A stretch of 49,705 bases of DNA from an uncultured Lachnotalea sp. (GTDB taxonomy: Bacteria > Bacillota > Clostridia > Lachnospirales > Lachnospiraceae): NCBI GenBank assembly GCA_947066815.1, contig CAMSZT010000024.1, forward strand, positions 1 through 49,705, read 5' to 3'. Below, in pieces: positions 36,575-46,636 of this stretch. The notes below the pieces were generated by a model that worked only from the letters and a program-made list of their open reading frames with translations, searched no databases and was not told the origin of the DNA. The position numbers were made by a program, and so were the translations under genes. The number at the start of each line of letters is the position of its first letter. Position 1 is the stretch's first letter.

Positions 36575-37504
36575 ATGTCGTTTTCGTCAGAGGTGAAGGC
36601 AGAGCTTTCCCGTCAGGTAAGCAGTGCCAGGCACTGCCAGATCGCGGAGGCGGCGGCCATATTCCGTATGTGCGGCCAGGTGCCGGAGGATGGGGAAAGG
36701 CTGCTTCTCCGGATCGAAAATCCAAATGTGGCAAAGAAGTTCGGAGTGCTTTTGAAGCGTGCCTTTGAGATCGACCTTCAGGCGGGAAACACGGGGCCTG
36801 CGCTCTGTGTCATAGAAGGAGAGGAGGCTCTGCGGTTTCTGCAGACCGTGAAGCTTCTGGACGCAGACGGCCGGCCGGAGGAGAGGAAGGATTTTGTAAA
36901 CAGCATGGTGGTCCAGAACGCCTGCTGCAAGCGGGCATTTATCCGGGGCGCGTTTTTGGCCGGAGGTTCCATCAGCAACCCGCAGAAATCCTACCACTTT
37001 GAGATTGTCTGTGACAGCGCCGAAAAGGCGGAGCAGTTAAGGGCGCTGATACGCGCTTTTGATATCGAAGCGAAGGTGGTGCTCCGCAAGCGCTATCACG
37101 TGCTTTATATCAAAGAGGGAGATCAGATTGTGGATATGCTGGGGGTCATGGAGGCCCATCTGGCTCTGATGGAGCTGGAGAATGTCCGCATCCTGAGGGA
37201 AATGAGAGGCTGTGTCAACCGGAAAGTGAACTGTGAGACGGCCAATATCAATAAAACGGTATCCGCTGCCGTAGAGCAGATGAATGATATATTATATATC
37301 CGCGACAGGATCGGTTTTGACAGGCTCCCGGAGGGGCTGGAGGAGATTGCCGCCGCCAGGCTGGAGTATCCGGAAGCGACCTTGAAGGAGCTGGGTGACT
37401 CCCTGGTCCCGCCGGTGGGGAAATCCGGCGTCAACCACCGTCTGCGGAAACTGAAGGAATTGGCAAGGTCGTTGAGGGATGGCGACGAGGAGGAGAGTCT
37501 ATGA
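36575..37504 (+). CDS. whiA: WhiA-type DNA-binding regulator
   Basis: A 309-aa protein combining a LAGLIDADG-like N-terminal domain (FSSEVKAELSR; RAFIRGAFLAGGSISNPQKSYH cut here as FIRGAFLAGGSISNP) and a C-terminal helix-turn-helix (LEYPEATLKELGDSL, then KSGVNHRLRKLKEL). WhiA controls sporulation and division in actinomycetes and influences division and chromosome segregation in Bacillus. The nuclease active site is absent as in the family. Its stop overlaps the next start by four bases (ATGA). Confidence 0.95.
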   Translation: MSFSSEVKAELSRQVSSARHCQIAEAAAIFRMCGQVPEDGERLLLRIENPNVAKKFGVLLKRAFEIDLQAGNTGPALCVIEGEEALRFLQTVKLLDADGRPEERKDFVNSMVVQNACCKRAFIRGAFLAGGSISNPQKSYHFEIVCDSAEKAEQLRALIRAFDIEAKVVLRKRYHVLYIKEGDQIVDMLGVMEAHLALMELENVRILREMRGCVNRKVNCETANINKTVSAAVEQMNDILYIRDRIGFDRLPEGLEEIAAARLEYPEATLKELGDSLVPPVGKSGVNHRLRKLKELARSLRDGDEEESL

Positions 37505-37758
37505 TCACAAAAAAAATTGCCGTTGGGATCTCGGAGGGGCTGGAGGCCCGTCCGGTGGCGATGCTGGTGCAGATGGCCAGCCAGTACGAGAGCAGCATTT
37601 ACATCGAGGACGAGTCCAGGAAGGTAAATGCGAAGAGCATCATGGGAATGATGGCTCTCGGTCTCGGGAGCGGGGCCAGCGTACAGCTCACGGTGAGCGG
37701 CGAGGACGAGGAGAAAGCCGCGGCGGCCATTGAGAAATATCTGGTGAGCGAGTCATAG
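37501..37758 (+). CDS. HPr-like (Crh-like) protein with Glu at the His15 position
   Basis: An 85-aa protein with the HPr fold. The active-site segment is GLEARP, where residue 15 is Glu instead of the phosphorylatable His found in PTS HPr (GLHARP). The regulatory Ser46 in KSIMGMMALG is intact. This is the pattern of Crh, which has Gln at 15, cannot carry sugar-PTS phosphate and acts only through Ser46-P with CcpA. With hprK three genes upstream, a regulatory role is likely. The start overlaps the whiA stop by four bases. Confidence 0.88.
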   Translation: MITKKIAVGISEGLEARPVAMLVQMASQYESSIYIEDESRKVNAKSIMGMMALGLGSGASVQLTVSGEDEEKAAAAIEKYLVSES

Positions 37759-37768
37759 GAGGAATGGG

Positions 37769-37794
37769 ATACCCCGCAGGAAACTGCGGGGTAT
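37769..37794 (+). terminator. Perfect 11-bp GAAA-loop hairpin between the HPr-like gene and dnaE
   Basis: ATACCCCGCAG, loop GAAA, CTGCGGGGTAT. It is very stable but followed by TCGTAG, without a T run, so it could be a partial terminator or an mRNA-stabilising end; dnaE has no other clear promoter. Confidence 0.6.
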
Positions 37795-37815
37795 TCGTAG
37801 AAATGGAGGGTTTTT

Positions 37816-40800
37816 ATGGCATTCACCCATCTGCACGTACATACGGAATACAGCCTCTTGGACGGCTCCGGCAAGATCAGGGAGCTGGTGGCTCAGGCGA
37901 AGGCGCTGGGGATGGACAGTCTGGCCATCACGGACCACGGTGTCATGTACGGCGTCATCGATTTTTACAAGGCGGCGAAGGAGGCGGGGATCCGCCCCAT
38001 CATCGGCTGCGAGGTCTACGTGACCAGCGGCTCCCGGTTTGAAAAAGAAGGAAACAATTCCGAGGACCGGTATTATCACCTGGTGCTCCTGGCGGAGAAC
38101 AACACCGGCTATGCCAACCTGATGAAGATCGTGTCCAAAGGCTTCATCGACGGTTTTTATTATAAGCCGCGGGTGGACTACGAGGTACTCCGGGAATACC
38201 ACGAGGGGATCATCGCTCTCTCCGCCTGCCTGGCGGGGGAGATCCCCAAATATCTGGTCCGGGGTATGTACGAGGAGGCCTGCCGGACGGCCAGGGGATA
38301 TGAGGAGATCTTTGGAAAAGGAAATTTCTTCCTGGAGCTGCAGGATCACGGGATCCCGGAGCAGAGGCTGGTGGACACCCAGCTGGTGCGGATGTCGGGG
38401 GAGCTGGGGATCCCCCTGGCGGTCACCAACGACATCCATTACACCTTTGCGGAGGATGCCGAGCCCCACGACATCCTGCTCTGCATCCAGACCGGAAAAA
38501 AAGTCAGTGACGAGAACCGGATGCGCTACGAGGGCGGCCAGTATTACTGCAAGTCCGAGGAGGAGATGCGGAAGCTCTTCCCCTACGCGGAGGAGGCCGT
38601 TGAGAATACCCACAAGATCGCCGAGCGCTGCAATGTGGAGATCGAATTCGGGGTGACGAAGCTTCCGCGGTTTGACGTGCCGGAGGGAAAGACAGCCTGG
38701 GAATACCTGAACGAGCTCTGTCTGGACGGGCTTGGGAAGCGGTACCCGGAAGACGACGGGACTTTAAAAAAACGGCTGGACTATGAGCTGGGCGTCATAA
38801 AAGATATGGGCTATGTGGACTATTTCCTAATCGTCTGGGATTTCATCAAATATGCCAGGGATCATGAGATCATGGTGGGACCGGGGAGGGGCTCCGCCGC
38901 CGGAAGCATCGTGGCCTATACCCTGGGGATCACCAACATCGATCCCATCCGCTACAGCCTGCTTTTCGAGCGGTTTTTAAATCCGGAGCGGGTGTCCATG
39001 CCGGATATCGACGTGGATTTCTGTTTTGAGCGGCGTCAGGAGGTCATCGACTATGTGGGGGAGAAGTACGGGAAGGACCGGGTGGTCCAGATCGTCACTT
39101 TCGGAACCCTGGCGGCCCGGGGCGTGATCCGGGACGTAGGGCGGGTACTGGACCTGCCCTATGCCCTCTGTGACCAGATCGCGAAGATGGTGCCCAGGGA
39201 ACCGGGGATCACTCTTGATGATGCCTTAAAGACTCCGGACCTGGCGGCAGCGTATAAAAACGACAGCCAGGTGAAGTACCTGATCGACATGTCAAAAAGG
39301 CTGGAAGGGCTTCCCAGGCACGCCTCCATGCATGCGGCCGGGGTGGTCATCAGCCAGAAGCCGGTGGAGGAGTACGTGCCCCTCTCCAGGGCGGCTGACG
39401 GTTCGGTCACGACCCAGTTTACCATGACGACCCTGGAGGAACTGGGACTTTTAAAAATGGACTTTCTGGGCCTTCGGACCCTGACGGTGATCCAGAACGC
39501 GGTGAAGCTCATTGAGAAGGGCAAAGGCGTCTCCATCGACATCGACCACATTGACTTTGACGACAGGGCCGTCTACGATTCCCTCTGCACGGGACGGTGC
39601 GACGGGGTGTTCCAGCTGGAAAGCTCCGGTATGAAGAGCTTTATGAAAGATCTGCAGCCCCACAATCTGGAGGATGTGATCGCCGGGATCTCCCTCTACC
39701 GCCCCGGCCCCATGGATTTCATTCCTCAGTACATCCGGGGCAAGAGCCGGCCGGAGGAGATCACCTACCACTGTCCCCAGCTGGAACCGATCCTGGAGCC
39801 CACCTACGGCTGTATCGTCTATCAGGAGCAGGTCATGCAGATCGTGCGGGATCTGGGAGGCTACACCCTGGGGCGGAGCGACCTGGTGCGGCGGGCCATG
39901 TCCAAGAAAAAGGCGGCCGTCATGGAGAAGGAGCGGCAGAATTTCGTCTACGGCAATGAGGCCGAGGGGGTGACAGGATGTATCGCCAACGGGATCCCGG
40001 AGGCGACTGCCCAGCAGATCTTTGACGAGATGACGGATTTTGCCAGGTACGCCTTCAACAAGTCCCATGCGGCGGCCTACGCGGTGGTGGCCTATGAGAC
40101 GGCTTATCTGAAACACTATTACCCGGTGGAATACATGGCGGCCCTGATGACCTCCGTCATCGACAATTCCGCCAAGGTTTCCGAGTATATCCTGGTGAGC
40201 CGCTCCATGGGGATCCCCCTGCTTCCGCCCGACATCAACGAGGGGATGGCCGATTTTTCCGTGTCCGGCGGCGGAATCCGCTACGGCCTCTCTGCCATCA
40301 AGAGCATCGGGAGGAACGTGATCGAGGAGATCGTCCGGGACCGGGAGGCGAACGGGCCCTACGCGAGCCTCAAGGATTTCATCTACCGTCTTACGGGCAA
40401 GGAGATCAACAGACGGAGCCTGGAGAATTTCATCAAGTCCGGCGCCCTGGATGGCCTTCCCGGCACCAGGAAGCAGAAGATGCTGGCCGCCCCGGAGCTT
40501 TTAGAGCGGAAGAACCGGGAGAAGAAGACCGGGATCGCCGGGCAGATGAGCCTTTTTGATCTTATGGGCGAGGAGGAGAAAAAGGCCCATGAATCGGTGT
40601 TTCAGGATGTAGGAGAATATGGAAAGGAAGAGCTTCTGGCCTATGAGAAGGAGGTGCTGGGCATTTACGTGAGCGGCCATCCCCTGGAGCAGTACGAGGA
40701 AAAATGGAGGCAGAACATCACGGCGGTGACATCGGATTTCAATGTGGACGACGAGAGCGGCGAGGCGAACGTTGCCGACGGACGGATCGTCACCATAGGG

Positions 40801-41304
40801 GGGATGATCACGGCCAAGACGGTGAAGACCACGAAACAGAACCAGCTCATGGCCTTCCTCACGGTGGAGGATATGGTGGGGACCGTGGAGGTCCTGGTGT
40901 TCCCCAGGGATTACGAGGCCAGCCGGGCCATCCTGGTGGAGGACAGCAAGATCTTCGTGCGGGGCCGGGTATCCTTAGGGGACGAGGCAAAAGGAAAGCT
41001 GATCTGCGAGAAGGTGGTCCCTTTTGACGGCCTTCCAAAGACTCTCTGGCTCCAGTTTGCGGACAAGGCCTCCTATTTTGCAGGGGAGAGGGAACTTCTC
41101 AGGCTCCTTGCGGACAGCGACGGAAACGACCGGGTTGGGATCTTCCTGCAGAAGGAGCGGGCGAAAAAGTTCCTGGGGATCTCCTGCAGCGTTTCGGCGT
41201 CCGATCCGGTATTTTTGGAGAAACTTGCCTCAAAATATGGGAAAGAGAATGTAAAAGTTGTAGAAAAGCCTATTGAAAACAGGGAAAGAATCCAATATAA
41301 TTAA
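37816..41304 (+). CDS. dnaE: DNA polymerase III alpha subunit (DnaE)
   Basis: A 1162-aa replicative polymerase subunit of the DnaE1 type. The N-terminal PHP domain begins FTHLHVHTEYSLLDG with metal-binding histidines. The catalytic palm carries GPGRGSAAGSIVAY and the aspartate motif PDIDVDFC (about residue 396). It continues with the FSYRPGPMDF-like ISLYRPGPMDFIPQYI, AFNKSHAAAYAVVAY, helix-hairpin-helix and an OB domain (RIVTIGGMITAKTVKT). The C-terminal tau-binding region is short. Firmicutes also have PolC, so DnaE probably extends primers. AGGGTTTTT precedes the ATG. Confidence 0.97.
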   Translation: MAFTHLHVHTEYSLLDGSGKIRELVAQAKALGMDSLAITDHGVMYGVIDFYKAAKEAGIRPIIGCEVYVTSGSRFEKEGNNSEDRYYHLVLLAENNTGYANLMKIVSKGFIDGFYYKPRVDYEVLREYHEGIIALSACLAGEIPKYLVRGMYEEACRTARGYEEIFGKGNFFLELQDHGIPEQRLVDTQLVRMSGELGIPLAVTNDIHYTFAEDAEPHDILLCIQTGKKVSDENRMRYEGGQYYCKSEEEMRKLFPYAEEAVENTHKIAERCNVEIEFGVTKLPRFDVPEGKTAWEYLNELCLDGLGKRYPEDDGTLKKRLDYELGVIKDMGYVDYFLIVWDFIKYARDHEIMVGPGRGSAAGSIVAYTLGITNIDPIRYSLLFERFLNPERVSMPDIDVDFCFERRQEVIDYVGEKYGKDRVVQIVTFGTLAARGVIRDVGRVLDLPYALCDQIAKMVPREPGITLDDALKTPDLAAAYKNDSQVKYLIDMSKRLEGLPRHASMHAAGVVISQKPVEEYVPLSRAADGSVTTQFTMTTLEELGLLKMDFLGLRTLTVIQNAVKLIEKGKGVSIDIDHIDFDDRAVYDSLCTGRCDGVFQLESSGMKSFMKDLQPHNLEDVIAGISLYRPGPMDFIPQYIRGKSRPEEITYHCPQLEPILEPTYGCIVYQEQVMQIVRDLGGYTLGRSDLVRRAMSKKKAAVMEKERQNFVYGNEAEGVTGCIANGIPEATAQQIFDEMTDFARYAFNKSHAAAYAVVAYETAYLKHYYPVEYMAALMTSVIDNSAKVSEYILVSRSMGIPLLPPDINEGMADFSVSGGGIRYGLSAIKSIGRNVIEEIVRDREANGPYASLKDFIYRLTGKEINRRSLENFIKSGALDGLPGTRKQKMLAAPELLERKNREKKTGIAGQMSLFDLMGEEEKKAHESVFQDVGEYGKEELLAYEKEVLGIYVSGHPLEQYEEKWRQNITAVTSDFNVDDESGEANVADGRIVTIGGMITAKTVKTTKQNQLMAFLTVEDMVGTVEVLVFPRDYEASRAILVEDSKIFVRGRVSLGDEAKGKLICEKVVPFDGLPKTLWLQFADKASYFAGERELLRLLADSDGNDRVGIFLQKERAKKFLGISCSVSASDPVFLEKLASKYGKENVKVVEKPIENRERIQYN
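41273..41301 (+). promoter_or_regulatory. Sigma-A promoter for pfkA, inside the end of dnaE
   Basis: TTGAAA (41273-41278), 17-base spacer, TATAAT (41296-41301). It overlaps the last codons of dnaE and lies 53 bp before the pfkA ATG. Confidence 0.78.
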
Positions 41305-41335
41305 AGATAATTCGATTTTACAGGAAAACGGATGA

Positions 41336-42328
<993 letters not shown>

Positions 42329-42368
42329 CAGGATATCGGCAGGACAGGTATACCAAAGGTGACAGTGT

Positions 42369-44765
42369 ATGGCAGATATGACGGAATGGAAGGAAAAGGA
42401 ACAGCAGCACAGGGGAGATGGCGTGCAGGGTACTTCTCTGCAGCTTGACGACGGCGTTTTGCAGCCGGTGGAGGAGGTTCTGCCGGCCGGGAAGGACGGA
42501 GGTGTGTCCAAGCGGATCATTGCAGGCGGGGATACCATGCTGACTTCCACGACTCCGGAGGAGCTTTTTGACATTCTGATCGAAACCATAAGGAAGTATC
42601 ATCCGTCGGACGATCTGACTATGGTGAGGCGGGCTTATGAGATCGCGAATGCGGCCCATGAGGGGCAGCTTCGGAAATCCGGTGAGCCCTACATCGTCCA
42701 TCCGTTAAGCGTGTCCATCATCCTGGGCCAGCTGGAGCTTGACAAGGAATCCATCATCGCGGGGATCCTCCACGACGTGGTGGAGGACACGGTCATGACC
42801 ATGGAGGAGATGACGAAGGTCTTCGGCAGCGAAGTGGCCCTCCTGGTGGACGGTGTCACCAAGCTGACCCAGCTGTCTTGGTCGGCCGACAAGGTGGAGA
42901 TCCAGGCGGAGAACCTGAGGAAGATGTTTTTGGCCATGGCCAAGGATATCCGGGTGATCCTGATCAAGCTGGCGGACCGGCTCCACAATATGCGGACCCT
43001 CAAATATATGAAGCCGGAGAAGCAGAAGGAGAAGGCCAGGGAGACTCTGGAGATCTACGCGCCCCTGGCGGACCGGCTGGGCATCTCCAAGATCAAGATT
43101 GAACTGGACGACCTGTCTTTAAAATACCTGGAACCGGAGGTCTACCGGGATCTGCAGGAGAAGATCTCTCTGCGCCGTCTCAGCAGGGAGGAGTTTGTGC
43201 AGAACATCATGGACGAGGTGGAGGACCACATGCATGCCGCGGGGATCGAGGCCAGCGTGGACGGGCGGGTCAAGCACTTTTTCAGCATTTATAAAAAGAT
43301 GGTCAACCAGCACAAGACGCTGGATCAGATCTATGATATTTTTGCGGTGCGGATCATCGTGGACACGGTCAAGGACTGCTATGCGGCCCTGGGCGTCATC
43401 CATGAGATGTATAAGCCGATCCCGGGCCGCTTCAAGGATTACATCGCCATGCCCAAGGCTAACATGTACCAATCCCTGCACACGACTCTGATCAGCAGTA
43501 CGGGGCAGCCCTTTGAGATCCAGATCCGCACCTACACCATGCACCGGACGGCGGAGTTCGGCATTGCGGCCCACTGGAAATACAAGGAGGGGCAGGACGG
43601 CCGCAGCATCGCCCAGAAGGAGGAGGAGAAGCTGAGCTGGCTCCGGCAGATCCTGGAGTGGCAGAAGGACATGTCCGACAACAAGGAGTTCCTGTCCTCC
43701 TTAAAGACGGACCTGGATGTGTTCTCCGAGAACGTATACTGCTTTACGCCGGGGGGAGATGTGAAAAACCTGCCCAGCGGTTCCACGACAGTGGATTTTG
43801 CCTACAGTATCCACAGCGCCGTCGGAAACAAGATGGTGGGGGCCAGGGTCAACGACAAGCTTGTGCCCATCGATTACGTGATCCAAAACGGCGACCGGGT
43901 GGAGATCATCACTTCCCAGAACTCCAAGGGGCCGAGCAGGGACTGGCTGAAGTCGGTGAAGAGCGCCCAGGCCAAGAACAAGATCAATCAGTGGTTCAAG
44001 ACCCAGAACAAGGAAGAGAATATCATCCGGGGACGGGAGATGATCGACCGGTACTGTAAGACCAAGGGGATCAATTTCAGTGACATCGGGAAGCCGGAGT
44101 ATGAGGCGAAGGTGATCTCCAAATACGGTTTTCTGGAATGGAACGCGGTGCTGGCTGCTATCGGCCACGGCGGATTAAAGGAAGGCCAGGTGGTCAACAA
44201 GCTTTTGGAGATCTACCGGAAGAACAATCCGACGGCGGTTCTGACGGACGAGAAGGTGCTTAAGGATGCATCCTCGAGAGAGAAGCCTCTCCGGGAAAAG
44301 GGCGGGAGCGGGATCGTGGTGAAGGGTGTCCATGACTTGGCGGTGCGGTTTTCCCGTTGCTGCAGTCCGGTTCCGGGAGACGAGATCGTCGGCTTTGTGA
44401 CCAGGGGACGGGGGATCTCCATCCACCGGACAGACTGCATCAACATCATCAATCTCCCGGAGGAAGAGCGGGTGAGGCTCATGGACGCGGAATGGCAGCT
44501 CCCGGAGGGTGAGGAGCACAGGGAGACTTATTCCACGGAGATCAAGATCTATGCCCAGAACCGGATCGGCATGTGCGTGGACATCTCCAGGATCTTCACG
44601 GAGCGGCAGATCGACATCACTTCCATGGTGGTGCGCACCAGCAAGCAGGGCCTCGCCACGGTGACCATGGGGTTTGACATCCACGGCGTGGAGGAGCTGA
44701 CCAGCCTGGTGGAGAAGCTGAGGCAGATCGACAATGTGCTGGATATTGAAAGAACGGTGGGATGA
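42369..44765 (+). CDS. relA: Bifunctional (p)ppGpp synthetase/hydrolase
   Basis: A 798-aa Rel/SpoT-type enzyme of the stringent response. Order: an N-terminal extension of about 55 residues rich in charged residues; an HD hydrolase domain with HDVVEDT (about residue 134), intact as expected of a bifunctional Rel; synthetase domain with GRFKDYIAMPKANMYQSLHT; TGS domain (CFTPGGDVKNLPSGSTTVDFAY split across the domain start); a Cys-containing zinc-finger-like region with RCCSPVPGDEIVGF; and a C-terminal ACT domain. Start is uncertain: the 42369 ATG has a weak ribosome-binding site, and a start nearer residue 56 (MLTSTTPEEL, 42537) is possible. Confidence 0.94.
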   Translation: MADMTEWKEKEQQHRGDGVQGTSLQLDDGVLQPVEEVLPAGKDGGVSKRIIAGGDTMLTSTTPEELFDILIETIRKYHPSDDLTMVRRAYEIANAAHEGQLRKSGEPYIVHPLSVSIILGQLELDKESIIAGILHDVVEDTVMTMEEMTKVFGSEVALLVDGVTKLTQLSWSADKVEIQAENLRKMFLAMAKDIRVILIKLADRLHNMRTLKYMKPEKQKEKARETLEIYAPLADRLGISKIKIELDDLSLKYLEPEVYRDLQEKISLRRLSREEFVQNIMDEVEDHMHAAGIEASVDGRVKHFFSIYKKMVNQHKTLDQIYDIFAVRIIVDTVKDCYAALGVIHEMYKPIPGRFKDYIAMPKANMYQSLHTTLISSTGQPFEIQIRTYTMHRTAEFGIAAHWKYKEGQDGRSIAQKEEEKLSWLRQILEWQKDMSDNKEFLSSLKTDLDVFSENVYCFTPGGDVKNLPSGSTTVDFAYSIHSAVGNKMVGARVNDKLVPIDYVIQNGDRVEIITSQNSKGPSRDWLKSVKSAQAKNKINQWFKTQNKEENIIRGREMIDRYCKTKGINFSDIGKPEYEAKVISKYGFLEWNAVLAAIGHGGLKEGQVVNKLLEIYRKNNPTAVLTDEKVLKDASSREKPLREKGGSGIVVKGVHDLAVRFSRCCSPVPGDEIVGFVTRGRGISIHRTDCINIINLPEEERVRLMDAEWQLPEGEEHRETYSTEIKIYAQNRIGMCVDISRIFTERQIDITSMVVRTSKQGLATVTMGFDIHGVEELTSLVEKLRQIDNVLDIERTVG

Positions 44766-45403
44766 TGGAAAGAGATCGGATCAAGATCGAAGGGGCAGTG
44801 CTGGGGATGCTCGGCACCAACTGCTATTTTATCGAAAATGCGGATACGGACGAGGTGGTCATCGTGGACCCGGCGGATGATGCGGGGGCTATCCGGGACT
44901 GGTGCATGGACAACCGGAAGAAGCCGGCGGCAATCCTTCTGACCCACGGGCATTACGACCATATCCTGGCGGCGGAAGAGCTGCGGAAAGCTTTTTCTGT
45001 CAAGATCTACGCAGCGGAGGCAGAAAAAGCACTGCTGGAGGATGCCTCCATGAACCTGTCGGCGGCCTGGAGCCGTCCGGTAACTCTGAAGGCCGATGAA
45101 TTCCTGAGGGACGGGGATGTTCTCTCCCTGGCGGGAACGGAGATCGAAGTCATTGCCACGCCGGGACACACGGCGGGCGGGGTCTGCTATCATATCAGAG
45201 AGGCGGGGGCGCTTTTAAGCGGTGACACCCTCTTTGCCGGTTCCTACGGGCGGACGGATTTTCCCACCTCCTCCATGTCGGACCTGGCCCATTCTGTCCG
45301 GGAACGGCTTCTCACCCTGCCGGAGGGCACTCTGGTCTATCCGGGCCACGGGGAGGGGACGAGTATCGGGTATGAGAAACAGTATAATCCGTTGAGCAGA
45401 TAA
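44762..45403 (+). CDS. MBL-fold metallo-hydrolase (glyoxalase II-like)
   Basis: A 213-aa metallo-beta-lactamase-fold enzyme. The metal site HGHYDH (residues 62-67), the later GHTAGG and the GDTLFAGSYGRTDFP segment, and the final PGHG are all present. Members of this small-protein group hydrolyse thioesters or remove sulfur-linked groups; the substrate is not known. It overlaps the relA stop by four bases (ATGATG), an arrangement often seen before hemZ in Clostridia. Confidence 0.9.
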   Translation: MMERDRIKIEGAVLGMLGTNCYFIENADTDEVVIVDPADDAGAIRDWCMDNRKKPAAILLTHGHYDHILAAEELRKAFSVKIYAAEAEKALLEDASMNLSAAWSRPVTLKADEFLRDGDVLSLAGTEIEVIATPGHTAGGVCYHIREAGALLSGDTLFAGSYGRTDFPTSSMSDLAHSVRERLLTLPEGTLVYPGHGEGTSIGYEKQYNPLSR

Positions 45404-45409
45404 CGATGG

Positions 45410-45436
45410 ACTTCCTGTGAGAACAGGGAGTTTTTT
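45410..45436 (+). terminator. Intrinsic terminator of the relA-MBL operon
   Basis: ACTTCCTGT pairs with ACAGGGAGT (one G-T) around GAGA and is followed by T6. Confidence 0.88.
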
Positions 45437-45482
45437 CTTTTTATGCGCACGCCGACGCAGAGGAAATGAACCGCTTTTTTAT

Positions 45483-45522
45483 TTGACATTTCCATGATGT
45501 CGTGTTATCTTATACTTAGTAT
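45483..45522 (+). promoter_or_regulatory. Sigma-A promoter with a dyad for the PadR operon
   Basis: TTGACA (45483-45488), 17-base spacer, TATCTT (45506-45511). The perfect inverted repeat ATACT-T-AGTAT (45512-45522) lies directly after the -10 box, where the PadR product could bind to autorepress. Confidence 0.7.
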
Positions 45523-45559
45523 TACATAGCATATAGAAATGAAAAGATGGGAGGAGGAT

Positions 45560-45994
45560 ATGCAGGAGAAATATGAACGGCAGATGAAAAAGGGCGTGCT
45601 GGATATGCTGGTCCTGCGGTTTCTTGAGGAAGAGAAGAAATACGGCTACCAGCTGATCATGGAGCTTCGGGAGGAGAGCGGCGGGATCTTCTGCCTGAAG
45701 GAAGGGACTCTCTATCCGATCCTGTACCGGCTGGAGGACGAGGGCCTGGTGGAGAGCCGGTGGTCGGAGGCAGGGCGGGGCCAGATCCCGAGGAAATATT
45801 ATCTGATGACCGAAAAGGGGCGAAGGACCATGGGCGAGATGTACGAGAGGTGGAGCCAGATAGCGGCCGGCGTGGAAAAACTGATGGGACAGAAACAGAT
45901 CCGGAGGATTTCGGAGGAGGAACCGGATGGAACGGCCGTTTCGCCGTGGTCGGAAAGGGGGAAAGCAGATGAATGCGGAGAGCTATGTGAATGA
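45560..45994 (+). CDS. PadR-family transcriptional regulator
   Basis: A 144-aa winged-helix regulator: KKGVLDMLVLRFLEEEKKYGYQLI, KEGTLYPILYRLEDEGLVES and PRKYYLMTEKG are the PadR signature. A C-terminal tail extends about 35 residues past the usual end. The ATG at 45560 follows GGGAGG. The next gene starts inside its last 26 bases in another frame, so the two are coupled. It most likely represses its own operon of membrane proteins. Confidence 0.92.
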   Translation: MQEKYERQMKKGVLDMLVLRFLEEEKKYGYQLIMELREESGGIFCLKEGTLYPILYRLEDEGLVESRWSEAGRGQIPRKYYLMTEKGRRTMGEMYERWSQIAAGVEKLMGQKQIRRISEEEPDGTAVSPWSERGKADECGELCE

Positions 45995-46622
45995 GATCGT
46001 CAAAAAAGTGGAATGTAAAGGCAAAAAAAAGGAAGAGATCCGAAATCAGCTCCTCTCGGATATCGCCGCCAGGAGGGAACAGGGGGAGGCGCTGGAGGAG
46101 ATCATGGAGAGCATGGGTCCCGCCGGGGAGATTGCGGAAGCTTTCTGCCAGGAGCTTCCGGAGGAGGAGAGAAGGGCATATAGAAACGCGCGCCGGAGAA
46201 AACGGGCGGCTGTCGCGGTTGGGGGGATCTTCCTTGTCTTGTTTCTCGCGGCTGTTTATTTCTGGTGGGTGCTGCCCAAAAGGGCCGATTCCAAGACGTC
46301 TTTTTCCAGGGAGGAGATCACGGAAAAGACTGCCGAAGTGGTGGAACTTTTAAATGCCGATGACTTTGAGACACTTAAGGAACTGGCGCTGGAGGAGCTG
46401 CACGGGGCCCTGACCAGGGAAAATATAGACAAGGCGAGGGCCTTTATCTCCGACGACTGGGGAGAGATGCGCTCTCTCGGCACGGTCTATGCCCAGGAGA
46501 TGGAGCAGAAGGGGAAGCATTTTACGGTCACCCAGGTGGATGCCGTCTACGAGAAGGTCAATGTCATGTACACCATCACCTTCGACGAGGAGGGCCGGCT
46601 GACCGGAGTTTATATGAGGTAA
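45969..46622 (+). CDS. DUF1700-like/DUF3887-like membrane protein
   Basis: A 217-aa single-pass protein. Residues 1-75 are the DUF1700/HAAS-like helical domain (NAESYVNEIVKKVECKGKKK, then LEEIMESMGPAGEIAEAF). One membrane segment follows (about residues 85-103), and the external C-terminal part (about 110-217) resembles DUF3887 (ADSKTSFSREEITEKTAEVV and TFDEEGRLTGVYMR). ATG at 45969 has AAAGGGGGAAAG upstream. Pairing with PadR is typical; the two together probably form a membrane-stress or transport regulator of unknown signal. Confidence 0.75.
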   Translation: MNAESYVNEIVKKVECKGKKKEEIRNQLLSDIAARREQGEALEEIMESMGPAGEIAEAFCQELPEEERRAYRNARRRKRAAVAVGGIFLVLFLAAVYFWWVLPKRADSKTSFSREEITEKTAEVVELLNADDFETLKELALEELHGALTRENIDKARAFISDDWGEMRSLGTVYAQEMEQKGKHFTVTQVDAVYEKVNVMYTITFDEEGRLTGVYMR

Positions 46623-46636
46623 AGGAGGATGTTCAG

